Assembly (NCBI RefSeq): GCF_003461245.1
Contig: NZ_QTWS01000001.1
Coordinates: 79,496-143,495, forward strand
Source: Blautia sp. AF19-10LB
GTDB taxonomy: Bacteria > Bacillota > Clostridia > Lachnospirales > Lachnospiraceae
Reading direction: 5' to 3'
DNA length: 64,000 nucleotides
Shown here: piece by piece, positions 56,661 to 64,000 of the stretch
Position numbering within the stretch: position 1 is the first letter of the stretch
Layout: the number at the start of each line of letters is the position of its first letter
Notes under the pieces: generated by a model
Databases searched by the model: none
What the model saw: the letters and a program-made list of their open reading frames with translations, nothing else
What the model was told of the DNA's origin: nothing
Program-made: the position numbers and the translations under genes

Positions 56661-57465
56661 GCGTCTGCTTGCCGGACCTTATCTTTTCTGGTCCGCATCT
56701 TTTGTCGTGATCCCGCTTCTGGTGATCGTTTATTATGCATTTACCAGCGATGAGGGAACTTTTACATTTTCAAACCTGGCACAGATCACGACACCGGAGA
56801 ATCTGAAGGCTCTGGGAATGTCCATCCTTCTGTCTTTCTTAAGTACCGCGATCTGTCTGATCCTTGCCTATCCGCTGGCAATGATCCTGAGCCAGAACAA
56901 AGTCAGTCAGACAAGTTTTATCGTGCTGATCTTTATCCTGCCGATGTGGATGAACTTTCTTCTCCGCACCCTGGCATGGCAGACACTGCTTGAAAAAAAC
57001 GGTGTCATCAACAGCGTGTTGAGTTTCCTGCATCTGTCGGCACTGGAGATCATCAATACACCGTATGCGATCATCCTTGGTATGGTGTACAACTTCCTGC
57101 CGTTCATGGTGCTTCCGATCTATAACGTACTGATCAAGATCGACAGCAATGTTATCAACGCGGCACGTGACCTGGGAGCAAATCCGGTACAGACTTTCTG
57201 CAAGGTTATTTTTCCGCTGAGTATCCCGGGTGTGATCAGCGGTATCACTATGGTATTTGTACCGGCACTGACAACATTCGTTATCTCCGACCTTCTGGGA
57301 GGCGGTAAGATTCTCCTGATCGGAAACGTGATCGAGCAGTCCTTTAAACAGAACAGCAACTGGCATGTCGGAAGTGGACTTTCTCTTGTGCTGATGGTAT
57401 TCATCATTGCAAGTATGGCACTTGTGGCAAAATACGACAACGAAGACGGGGGTGCGACATTTTGA
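56650..57465 (+). CDS. potB: Polyamine-type ABC transporter permease PotB (system 2)
   Basis: A 271-residue permease with about six helices. The coupling loop is [20 protein letters not shown] and the segment [19 protein letters not shown] is PotB-like. Start is TTG at 56650, placed by GAGGAGG inside potA; the encoded N-terminus is [18 protein letters not shown]. The end overlaps the next gene by four bases (TTGA). Confidence 0.92.
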   Translation: MKNKRLLAGPYLFWSASFVVIPLLVIVYYAFTSDEGTFTFSNLAQITTPENLKALGMSILLSFLSTAICLILAYPLAMILSQNKVSQTSFIVLIFILPMWMNFLLRTLAWQTLLEKNGVINSVLSFLHLSALEIINTPYAIILGMVYNFLPFMVLPIYNVLIKIDSNVINAARDLGANPVQTFCKVIFPLSIPGVISGITMVFVPALTTFVISDLLGGGKILLIGNVIEQSFKQNSNWHVGSGLSLVLMVFIIASMALVAKYDNEDGGATF

Positions 57466-59342
57466 TCAGAAAATACTTACAGAAAATATACCTGGCTCTT
57501 ATTTTTATTTTGCTGTATGCACCGATCGTGACGCTGGTCGTGCTGTCCTTTAACCAGTCCAAGACGAGAGCGAAGTGGGGCGGATTTACCCTGAAATGGT
57601 ACAAAGAACTGTTCCAGAACGAACAGATCATGAGTGCCTTTTATACGACACTGATCATTGCCTTTGTCTCAGCGGCGATCGCAACGATCATCGGAACGGC
57701 AGCAGCAATCGCCATTCAGGGAATGAAGCAGAAATGGAAGACCATGTACATGGGTCTTACCAACATCCCGATGATGAATGCAGAGATCGTTATGGGTGTG
57801 TCATTGATGCTTCTCTTTATTGCTTTTCACATGACACTTGGTTTCGGCACCATCCTGATCGCGCATATTACGTTCAATATTCCGTATGTGATCCTGAGTG
57901 TGTCACCGAAGCTGAAACAGACAAACCGTTATACATATGAAGCGGCAATGGACCTCGGGGCATCCCCGGTCAAGGCTTTCTTCAAGGTGGTTTTCCCGGA
58001 TATCGTGCCGGGAGTCCTCTCCGGATTTATGCTGGCGTTTACCATGTCCCTGGATGATTTCGTTATCACCCACTTTACCAAGGGACCTGGGATCGACACA
58101 CTTTCCACCAAGATCTATACAGAGGTACGAAAGGGAATCAAACCGGAGATCTATGCACTTTCCACGATCATGTTCGTGACGGTGCTTGTCCTTCTGATCC
58201 TGGTCAACTATTCTCCGAAGGAAGAAGAGGAGACCACAGCCAGAAAGAAAGTCCGCAGACCATCCAAAGTCAAGAAGATCATCATCCGCCGTGTGATTCC
58301 GGTGACGATCTGCATCCTCTTTATCGGAGGCGGATTCTACTATGCGGAAGAAAGCGGTGTCGTGAATGATGATAAACTGGTTGTTTACAACTGGGGTGAA
58401 TACATCGATCCGGAAGTCCTGACCATATTTGAGGAAGAGACAGGGATCAATGTTGTTTACGAAGAATTTGAGACAAACGAGATCCTTTATCCGAAGGTAA
58501 GTTCCGGTGCAATCGCATACGACGTGGTCTGCCCGAGTGATTATATGATCCAGCGAATGATCGAGAATGACCTGCTTACAGAGATCAACTTTGACAACAT
58601 TCCGAATATCAAGAATATCGGCAAGCAGTATATGGAACAGTCCAGACAGTTTGACCCGGAGAATAAATATTCCGTACCATACTGCTGGGGAACTGTCGGT
58701 ATCCTTTACAACAAGACTATGGTGGATGAGCCGGTCAACAGCTGGTCGATCCTCTGGGATCCGAAATACAAGGACAACATTCTGATGCAGGATTCTGTCC
58801 GTGATGCGTTTGGCGCGACACTGAAATATCTCGGATATTCTCTGAACTCCACCGATCTTGATGAACTGACGGAAGCCAAGAACCTTCTGATCGAGCAGAA
58901 ACCTCTGGTGCAGGCATATGTCATCGATCAGGTGCGTGACAAGATGATCGGAAACGAGGCAGCTCTTGGCGTGATCTATTCCGGCGAGGCAATCTACACA
59001 CAGAAAGAAAATCCGAACCTGGAATACGTGATCCCGAAGGAAGGCTCCAATATCTGGATCGATTCCTGGGTAATTCCGAAGAATGCAGAGCACAAGGAAA
59101 ATGCAGAAAAATTCATCAACTTCCTCTGCAGACCGGACATTGCGCTGATGAACTTTGAATATATCACTTACTCCACACCGAATGAGGCCGCAAGAGAGCT
59201 GATCGAGGATGAATCCATCCGAAACAGTGAGATCGCTTTCCCGGATCTTTCCAAGTATGACAATCTGGAAACTTTCCAGTATCTTGGAACAGAGGCGGAT
59301 CAGGTATACGGAGATCTGTGGAACAAGGTAAAATCATCATGA
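57462..59342 (+). CDS. potCD: PotC-PotD fusion: permease plus substrate-binding protein (system 2)
   Basis: A 626-residue fusion. Residues ~1-255 are a PotC permease (coupling loop YEAAMDLGASPVKAFFKVVF, then AFTMSLDDFVITHF). A charged linker of ~25 residues (SPKEEEETTARKK) leads to an extra helix at ~284-304 (IPVTICILFIGGGFYYA). Residues ~308-626 form a PotD binding domain (DKLVVYNWGEYIDPEVL, YDVVCPSDYMIQRM, YCWGTVGILYNKT). The binding protein is thus tethered to the membrane by the added helix instead of a lipid. TTG start, overlapping potB (TTGA). Fused PotCD is known from other Firmicutes. It overlaps the DUF3786 start by ATGA. Confidence 0.93.
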   Translation: MIRKYLQKIYLALIFILLYAPIVTLVVLSFNQSKTRAKWGGFTLKWYKELFQNEQIMSAFYTTLIIAFVSAAIATIIGTAAAIAIQGMKQKWKTMYMGLTNIPMMNAEIVMGVSLMLLFIAFHMTLGFGTILIAHITFNIPYVILSVSPKLKQTNRYTYEAAMDLGASPVKAFFKVVFPDIVPGVLSGFMLAFTMSLDDFVITHFTKGPGIDTLSTKIYTEVRKGIKPEIYALSTIMFVTVLVLLILVNYSPKEEEETTARKKVRRPSKVKKIIIRRVIPVTICILFIGGGFYYAEESGVVNDDKLVVYNWGEYIDPEVLTIFEEETGINVVYEEFETNEILYPKVSSGAIAYDVVCPSDYMIQRMIENDLLTEINFDNIPNIKNIGKQYMEQSRQFDPENKYSVPYCWGTVGILYNKTMVDEPVNSWSILWDPKYKDNILMQDSVRDAFGATLKYLGYSLNSTDLDELTEAKNLLIEQKPLVQAYVIDQVRDKMIGNEAALGVIYSGEAIYTQKENPNLEYVIPKEGSNIWIDSWVIPKNAEHKENAEKFINFLCRPDIALMNFEYITYSTPNEAARELIEDESIRNSEIAFPDLSKYDNLETFQYLGTEADQVYGDLWNKVKSS

Positions 59343-59995
59343 AAACAAACGAAAAAGTATCCAATTATATAAAACTCTGCAGCGAATGGGCAGAGAAATT
59401 TCTTCAGATGGACAAAGAAGAATTAAAGAAAAGACTTCCTGAACTGAAAGAAGAGGACGGTTATCTCAAGATCACACACTTCGGAGTCCCGTTTGGGATC
59501 CGCCTGGATGATGGCAGGATCGACTGCCTGGATGGAAAAGGCGAAGCAAATGCGACGGAGATGCTGAATATCTACACCCTTCTCGGCTATGTCAGGGAAA
59601 ATGCTTCCTTCATGGACAAGTGGGTGCCGTTTGCGGATCTTCGTGATGCGAGACCTTTTGGGCCTGCATACAAGATCGGTGTGACGGATGTGTTCGCGGC
59701 GACTTTTTCCGGTCATGCGAAGGAACTTAGGGAGGCTTTTCTTAAGCTGAACGGTACAGAACTTCCACAGGGAGATGTCGGCTACCAGATCAATGCCTTT
59801 GAATGCGAACCGATGCGGTTCTATTTCTGGGACTGTGACGATGAATTTGAGGCACAGGGAAATATCCTGTTTGATTACAGCGCGACAGATTTTAATCATG
59901 TGGAGAGCGCTGTCTCCACGGCAGAGATGGGCGTAAAGAGACTGGCAGAACTGGCGGGGCTTCCGCTTCGTGGGAAATCCTTCGGTATGCAGTAA
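59339..59995 (+). CDS. DUF3786 family protein
   Basis: A 218-residue cytoplasmic protein with the DUF3786 pattern: YLKITHFGVPFGIRLDDGRI, a central LLGYVRENAS and the C-terminal YQINAFECEPMRFYFWDCD with FDYSATDFNHVES. Function is unknown; the family occurs mainly in anaerobes with corrinoid or iron-sulfur metabolism. The start at 59339 overlaps the potCD stop by four bases and is preferred over an in-frame ATG at 59318. Translational coupling links it to the transporter. Confidence 0.8.
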   Translation: MKTNEKVSNYIKLCSEWAEKFLQMDKEELKKRLPELKEEDGYLKITHFGVPFGIRLDDGRIDCLDGKGEANATEMLNIYTLLGYVRENASFMDKWVPFADLRDARPFGPAYKIGVTDVFAATFSGHAKELREAFLKLNGTELPQGDVGYQINAFECEPMRFYFWDCDDEFEAQGNILFDYSATDFNHVESAVSTAEMGVKRLAELAGLPLRGKSFGMQ

Positions 59996-60026
59996 GCTAC
60001 CATAAAATCAAGAAATATCAACAGAC

Positions 60027-60066
60027 AAAGACACTGGAATGAAAAGAGACATTTCAGTGTCTTTTT
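60027..60066 (+). terminator. Terminator of the second polyamine-type operon
   Basis: AAAGACACTGGA pairs with TTTCAGTGTCTTT (one G-U), then T-run. Confidence 0.88.
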
Positions 60067-60182
60067 GTGCATTATTTTGAAAAAATGTCGAGTTAACTAT
60101 AACTTACCGAGTTGTTTTGTAAAATTATACAAAAAATAATTGTAAAATCAGGGCTAAAATAAGCAAAATACACAAAAAATAC

Positions 60183-60211
60183 TTGAAATATGAAAAAACA
60201 TCTTCTATAAT
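60183..60211 (+). promoter_or_regulatory. Promoter of the formate dehydrogenase operon
   Basis: TTGAAA (60183-60188), a 17-base spacer and TATAAT (60206-60211), 58 bases before the first gene. Confidence 0.8.
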
Positions 60212-60268
60212 AAAAATATATGTGGGAGCAATGCAAAAACACAGTGAACGTGAAAAGGAGGGAACTGA

Positions 60269-60751
60269 ATGTTAGACAAATCATACTATGATAAGGCAGA
60301 TGAGATCATCGCTGTTTATGGACGCAAGCCGGATTCTCTGATCCCGATCATGCAGGACATCCAGGCAGCGTATCGTTATCTGCCGAAAGAACTTCTGAAC
60401 TATGTAGCAGATGAGATCGGGGTAACCCGTTCAAGAGCATATAGTGTGGCAACATTCTATGAGAATTTTTCATTCGAAGCAAAAGGTAAATATGTGATCA
60501 AGGTATGTGACGGAACTGCCTGTCATGTAAGGAAATCTGTACCGGTCAGAGAAGCCCTGATGAAGGAGCTTGGACTGAATGACAAGAAGCACACCACAGA
60601 TGATATGCTTTTTACTGTAGAGATCGTATCCTGTCTGGGTGCATGCGGACTTGCACCGGTCATGATGGTCAATGACGATGTTCATCCGAAGATGACTCCG
60701 GATCTGGCAGTAGAGCTGATCCACAAACTGCGAGAGGGAGGTGCCGAGTAA
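60269..60751 (+). CDS. NuoE-like 2Fe-2S subunit
   Basis: A 160-residue thioredoxin-like ferredoxin of the NuoE/HydC/HndA family. The four cluster cysteines are in CDGTACHVR and SCLGACGLAPVMM. The N-terminal helix bundle (DSLIPIMQDIQAAYRYLP, SVATFYENF) is canonical. With the next subunit it passes electrons between NAD(P)H and the catalytic subunit. GGAGGGAACTGA precedes the ATG. Its stop overlaps the next start (TAATG). Confidence 0.93.
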   Translation: MLDKSYYDKADEIIAVYGRKPDSLIPIMQDIQAAYRYLPKELLNYVADEIGVTRSRAYSVATFYENFSFEAKGKYVIKVCDGTACHVRKSVPVREALMKELGLNDKKHTTDDMLFTVEIVSCLGACGLAPVMMVNDDVHPKMTPDLAVELIHKLREGGAE

Positions 60752-62619
60752 TGTTTTTACATAACAGAGAAGAACTTCAGAACCTGCGTAAAGAAGCAGA
60801 GGAACGTCTGCATGCAGCGAAGCTTCGCGTCCTGGTCTGTGCAGGAACCGGATGTATTGCCAGCGGCTCCAAGGAAATTTATGACAAGATGAAAGAACTG
60901 TCCGAGGGAAACGGACAGGTTTCTGTAGAATTTGAGGGAGAAGTTCCGCATCCTGAGATCAGAAAGAGCGGATGCCACGGATTCTGTGAGATGGGACCTC
61001 TGATGAGGATCGAGCCTCTCGGAATCCTCTATATCAAGGTCAAAGTTGAGGACTGCGAAGAAATTTATGAGAAGACGATCTGCCAGGGACAGCCGATCGA
61101 GAGACTGTTGTATCATAAGGACGGACAGGTTTACCAGAGTGAGGAAGCGATTCCGTTCTATGCTGGACAGATGCGTCTGGTACTTAAGAACTGCGGACAT
61201 ATCAACGCAGAGAATATCGAGGAGTATATCGCTGTAGGCGGCTATTCCGCACTGGAGAAGGTACTTTTTGACATAGACAAGGATACAGCACTGGATATGA
61301 TGGAAGAATCCGGCCTCCGTGGACGAGGCGGCGGTGGATTCCCGGCCGGCAGGAAATGGAAACAGGTTGCCCGTCAGAAGGAAACCCAGCGTTATGTTGT
61401 ATGTAATGGTGACGAGGGTGACCCGGGTGCGTTCATGGATCGAAGCATCATGGAAGGTGACCCGCACAAGATGCTCGAGGGTATGCTGATCGGTTCTTAC
61501 CTGACCGGTGCACAGAATGCATATATTTATGTGCGTGCCGAGTATCCTCTGGCAGTAGAGCGTCTGCAGAAAGCGATCGCACAGGCAGAGGAGTACGGTC
61601 TGATCGGTGACAATGTCCTCGGAACAGATTTCTGCATCCATTTCCACATCAACCGTGGAGCGGGAGCTTTCGTCTGTGGTGAGGGCAGTGCCCTGACAGC
61701 TTCTATCGAAGGTAAGAGAGGTATGCCGCGTGTGAAACCGCCGCGTACAGTAGAGCAGGGACTTTTTGCAAAACCAACCGTATTAAACAACGTTGAGACT
61801 TATGCCAACGTACCAATGATCATCACCAATGGTGTTGAGTGGTACAGAAGCATCGGTACAGAAGGAAGCCCGGGAACCAAGGCATTCGCACTTACCGGTA
61901 ACGTAAACAATACCGGTCTTATCGAAGTTCCGATGGGAACCACACTCCGTACCATCATTTATGATATCGGAGGCGGTCTCAAGGGCGGCGGTAAATTCAA
62001 GGGTGTTCAGATCGGTGGACCTTCCGGCGGATGTCTCGTAGAAGAGAATCTGGACGTTCCGCTTGATTTTGACCAGGTTAAGAAATACAATGCGATCATC
62101 GGTTCCGGCGGTCTGGTTGTTATGGACGAGAGCACCTGTATGGTCGATGTTGCGAAATTCTTCATGGGATTCACTCAGAGAGAATCCTGCGGAAAATGCG
62201 GTCCGTGCCGAATCGGAACGAAGCGTATGCTCGAACTCCTTGAGAAGATCACAGACGGCAAGGGCGAGATGGAAGACCTTGACAAACTGGAAGAAACAGC
62301 GAAATTCATCCAGGCGCGTTCTCTCTGCGGACTTGGCAAGAGTGCACCTCTTCCGGTCCTCAGTACGCTCAAGAACTTCCGTGACGAATATATCGAACAT
62401 ATCGTAGAGGGTAAATGCCGTGCCCATGTCTGCGAGGCAATGAAAGTTTACGAGATCGATCCTGAGAAATGTAAAGGATGTACGAAATGTGCACGTAACT
62501 GTCCGGTTGGTGCGATCGCAGGCGAGAAGAAACAGCCGCACAAGATTGATCCGTCCAAATGTATCAAATGCGGAAGTTGTATGGACAACTGCCCGTTTGG
62601 TGCGATCGGCGTGAAATAA
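60751..62619 (+). CDS. NuoF-like NAD(P)H/FMN flavoprotein subunit
   Basis: A 622-residue subunit like HydB/HndC. Residues ~1-120 are a thioredoxin-like 2Fe-2S domain (CAGTGCIASGS; KSGCHGFCEMGP). Next comes the FMN/NAD core (GLRGRGGGGFPAGRKW, CNGDEGDPGAFMDRS), an SLBB segment, the 4Fe-4S site SCGKCGPCRIGTKRM, and a C-terminal ferredoxin with CKGCTKCARNCPVGAI and CIKCGSCMDNCPFGAI. This set is found in electron-bifurcating hydrogenases and in NAD(P)-linked formate dehydrogenases; the next gene indicates the latter. Confidence 0.93.
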   Translation: MFLHNREELQNLRKEAEERLHAAKLRVLVCAGTGCIASGSKEIYDKMKELSEGNGQVSVEFEGEVPHPEIRKSGCHGFCEMGPLMRIEPLGILYIKVKVEDCEEIYEKTICQGQPIERLLYHKDGQVYQSEEAIPFYAGQMRLVLKNCGHINAENIEEYIAVGGYSALEKVLFDIDKDTALDMMEESGLRGRGGGGFPAGRKWKQVARQKETQRYVVCNGDEGDPGAFMDRSIMEGDPHKMLEGMLIGSYLTGAQNAYIYVRAEYPLAVERLQKAIAQAEEYGLIGDNVLGTDFCIHFHINRGAGAFVCGEGSALTASIEGKRGMPRVKPPRTVEQGLFAKPTVLNNVETYANVPMIITNGVEWYRSIGTEGSPGTKAFALTGNVNNTGLIEVPMGTTLRTIIYDIGGGLKGGGKFKGVQIGGPSGGCLVEENLDVPLDFDQVKKYNAIIGSGGLVVMDESTCMVDVAKFFMGFTQRESCGKCGPCRIGTKRMLELLEKITDGKGEMEDLDKLEETAKFIQARSLCGLGKSAPLPVLSTLKNFRDEYIEHIVEGKCRAHVCEAMKVYEIDPEKCKGCTKCARNCPVGAIAGEKKQPHKIDPSKCIKCGSCMDNCPFGAIGVK

Positions 62620-62645
62620 ACAGATGCAGAAAAGGAGGGAACGAC

Positions 62646-64000
62646 ATGATTCATTTGACGATTGATGGCAAGCCTGTTGAAGTCGAGAAGGGTACGACCA
62701 TCCTTCACGCAGCCAAGAAGGTAGGGATTACGATTCCTACTCTGTGCTATATAGAAGATCTACTGCCGGACGGTTCCTGCCGTTTATGTGTAGTTGAAGT
62801 AAAGAATAATGGAAGAACAAAAATAGATACCGCCTGTACGATGCAGGTTTCTGAGGGTGACGAAGTTTTCACCATGTCAGAAAAAGTAGTCGAGTCAAGA
62901 AAACAGACACTGGATCTGCTTCTGTCCGACCACAACACTCACTGTTTCTCCTGTCCGGGCAACGGTGACTGTAAACTTCAGGACTATGCTTATGAGTATG
63001 GTGTAGAAACATCAAGTTATACAGGAGCGAAGAGCGGTGGAGAGATTGATGATTCCAACAAATTTTTTACCTATGATCCAAGCCTCTGTATCCTGTGCCA
63101 CAGATGTGTCAACACCTGTAACCAGATCGTAGGAAGAGGCGCGATCGCAACTCTGGAACGTGGTTTCCAGTCCGTGATCGGAAACGGTGAAGGTCTCTGG
63201 GCAGACGGCACCTGCGAGTCCTGCGGAAACTGTGTACAGGCATGTCCGACCGGTGCGCTCACCATGAAACGAAGAAAGAAATACCGTGCATACCAAATCG
63301 ACAAGAAAGTCCTTACTACCTGCCCGCACTGTGCGACAGGATGTCAGTATTACCTGCTTGTCAAGGACGGTAAGATCGTAGATACAGAAGCTTATGACGG
63401 ACCGTCAAACAAAGGACTTCTCTGTGTTAAGGGACGAAGCGGAAGCTTTGACTTCGTACATCATCCGTCCAGGATCACAGATCCGCTGATCAAGAACAAA
63501 GAAACCGGTAAATTTGAGAAAGCAACCTGGGACGAGGCTCTTGATCTGGTTGCATCCAAATTTATGGAGATCAAGAAGAAATATGGTTCCGAATCTCTGG
63601 CTGGTTTTGCATGCTCCCGTTCACCGAACGAGGATATCTACATGGTCCAGAAGATGGTCCGTACCTGCTTCGGAACCAACAATACCGATAACTGTGCACG
63701 TGTATGCCACTCCGCATCTGTAGCAGGTCTGGCGATGACACTTGGTTCCGGCGCGATGACCAACCCGATCGAGGATATCACCAAGAAACCAGATGTGATC
63801 ATGCTCGTAGGTTCCAACCCGGAAGAAGCACATCCGGTCGTTGGTATGCAGATCCGTCAGGCAGTACAGCGCGGCTGCAAGCTGATCGTTGTTGACCCGC
63901 GTGATATCGGTCTTGCAAAACATGCAGACATTCATCTGAAACTGAAACCAGGTACCAACGTTGCATTCGCAAATGGTATCATGAACGTGATCATTTCCGA
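62646..64000 (+). CDS. fdhA: Formate dehydrogenase catalytic subunit, Cys type (3' truncated)
   Basis: The first 451 residues are visible. Order: 2Fe-2S domain (PTLCYIEDLLPDGSCRLCVV), His/Cys cluster region (HCFSCPGNGDCKLQ), two 4Fe-4S motifs (CILCHRCVNTC, CESCGNCVQACP), then the molybdopterin oxidoreductase domain with CPHCATGC and NKGLLCVKGR. The active-site ligand is in NCARVCHSASVAGLA: Cys354 is encoded by TGC (63705-63707), so this is not a selenoprotein. Together with the NuoE/NuoF-like subunits it should couple formate/CO2 to NAD(P)H, perhaps also ferredoxin by bifurcation. AAAGGAGGGAACGAC precedes the ATG. The gene continues beyond the right edge. Confidence 0.9.
   Translation, partial: MIHLTIDGKPVEVEKGTTILHAAKKVGITIPTLCYIEDLLPDGSCRLCVVEVKNNGRTKIDTACTMQVSEGDEVFTMSEKVVESRKQTLDLLLSDHNTHCFSCPGNGDCKLQDYAYEYGVETSSYTGAKSGGEIDDSNKFFTYDPSLCILCHRCVNTCNQIVGRGAIATLERGFQSVIGNGEGLWADGTCESCGNCVQACPTGALTMKRRKKYRAYQIDKKVLTTCPHCATGCQYYLLVKDGKIVDTEAYDGPSNKGLLCVKGRSGSFDFVHHPSRITDPLIKNKETGKFEKATWDEALDLVASKFMEIKKKYGSESLAGFACSRSPNEDIYMVQKMVRTCFGTNNTDNCARVCHSASVAGLAMTLGSGAMTNPIEDITKKPDVIMLVGSNPEEAHPVVGMQIRQAVQRGCKLIVVDPRDIGLAKHADIHLKLKPGTNVAFANGIMNVIIS

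Noticed and set aside
63690..63720. Selenocysteine formate dehydrogenase
   Set aside because: The active-site codon is TGC (63705-63707), not TGA, and no SECIS-like hairpin is needed.

Overview
The window looks like chromosomal DNA of an anaerobic, spore-forming member of the Clostridia, most likely Lachnospiraceae and possibly a Blautia-like acetogen. That placement is inferred from gene content: sporulation sigma factor G, a SpoVB-type flippase, a fused acyl-CoA dehydratase activase, DUF3793/DUF3786/DUF3825 families, a Cys-type formate dehydrogenase with NuoE/NuoF-like partners, and AGGAGG ribosome sites with frequent TTG starts. No rRNA operon, CRISPR array, prophage or intact insertion sequence was seen.

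Layout. 0-8.3 kb: end of sigG, gdhA (minus), alaA, citrate synthase, a yqeG-aroK pair, efp, then an aldo/keto reductase carrying iron-sulfur motifs and a nitroreductase. 8.5-11.4 kb: lrgAB and a convergent Na+/proline symporter. 11.7-12.7 kb: a small unknown gene followed by a cyclic-di-GMP-I riboswitch with no gene under it, a strong terminator and, on the other strand, tmRNA. 12.9-18.6 kb: a probable metal-related block with a Fur-like regulator, a small acidic protein, a P1B-type ATPase with an unusual membrane motif, a structured leader with palindromes, DUF3793, flavodoxin and enolase. 18.9-22.9 kb: a receiver/GGDEF/EAL protein with degenerate signalling domains but an intact EAL site, then a two-component pair.

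23-31 kb: hisH-hisF-ung-flippase in one operon and the 1408-residue activase/dehydratase protein. 31.2-31.7 kb: a gene-free stretch full of stem-loops, including a 200-bp imperfect palindrome. 31.7-33.3 kb: tgt and yajC. 33.5-40.3 kb: leuB-ilvD-ilvB-serC-serA, joining branched-chain amino-acid and serine synthesis. 40.6-41.2 kb: remnant of a PD-(D/E)XK nuclease/transposase-like gene. 41.2-44.9 kb: a PfkB sugar kinase (minus), a branching-enzyme homologue that has lost two of three catalytic residues and has a histone-H1-like tail, and tRNA-Thr(CGU).

45-60 kb is dominated by two complete polyamine-type ABC systems. The first is potABCD behind an M20 amidohydrolase and followed by an Enzyme I homologue and a DUF362-ferredoxin protein. 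The second is potA-potB-potCD with a permease/binding-protein fusion and DUF3786. Between them lie a homocysteine methyltransferase module with a leader hairpin (minus) and a DUF3825 protein. 60.2-64 kb: a NuoE-like/NuoF-like/formate dehydrogenase operon that runs off the right edge.

The signals most worth attention are the degenerate branching enzyme, the riboswitch without a gene, the structured leader and shared palindromes of the DUF3793-flavodoxin operon, the atypical P1B ATPase, and the intergenic repeats, one of which occurs twice in the window in opposite orientation 45 kb apart.
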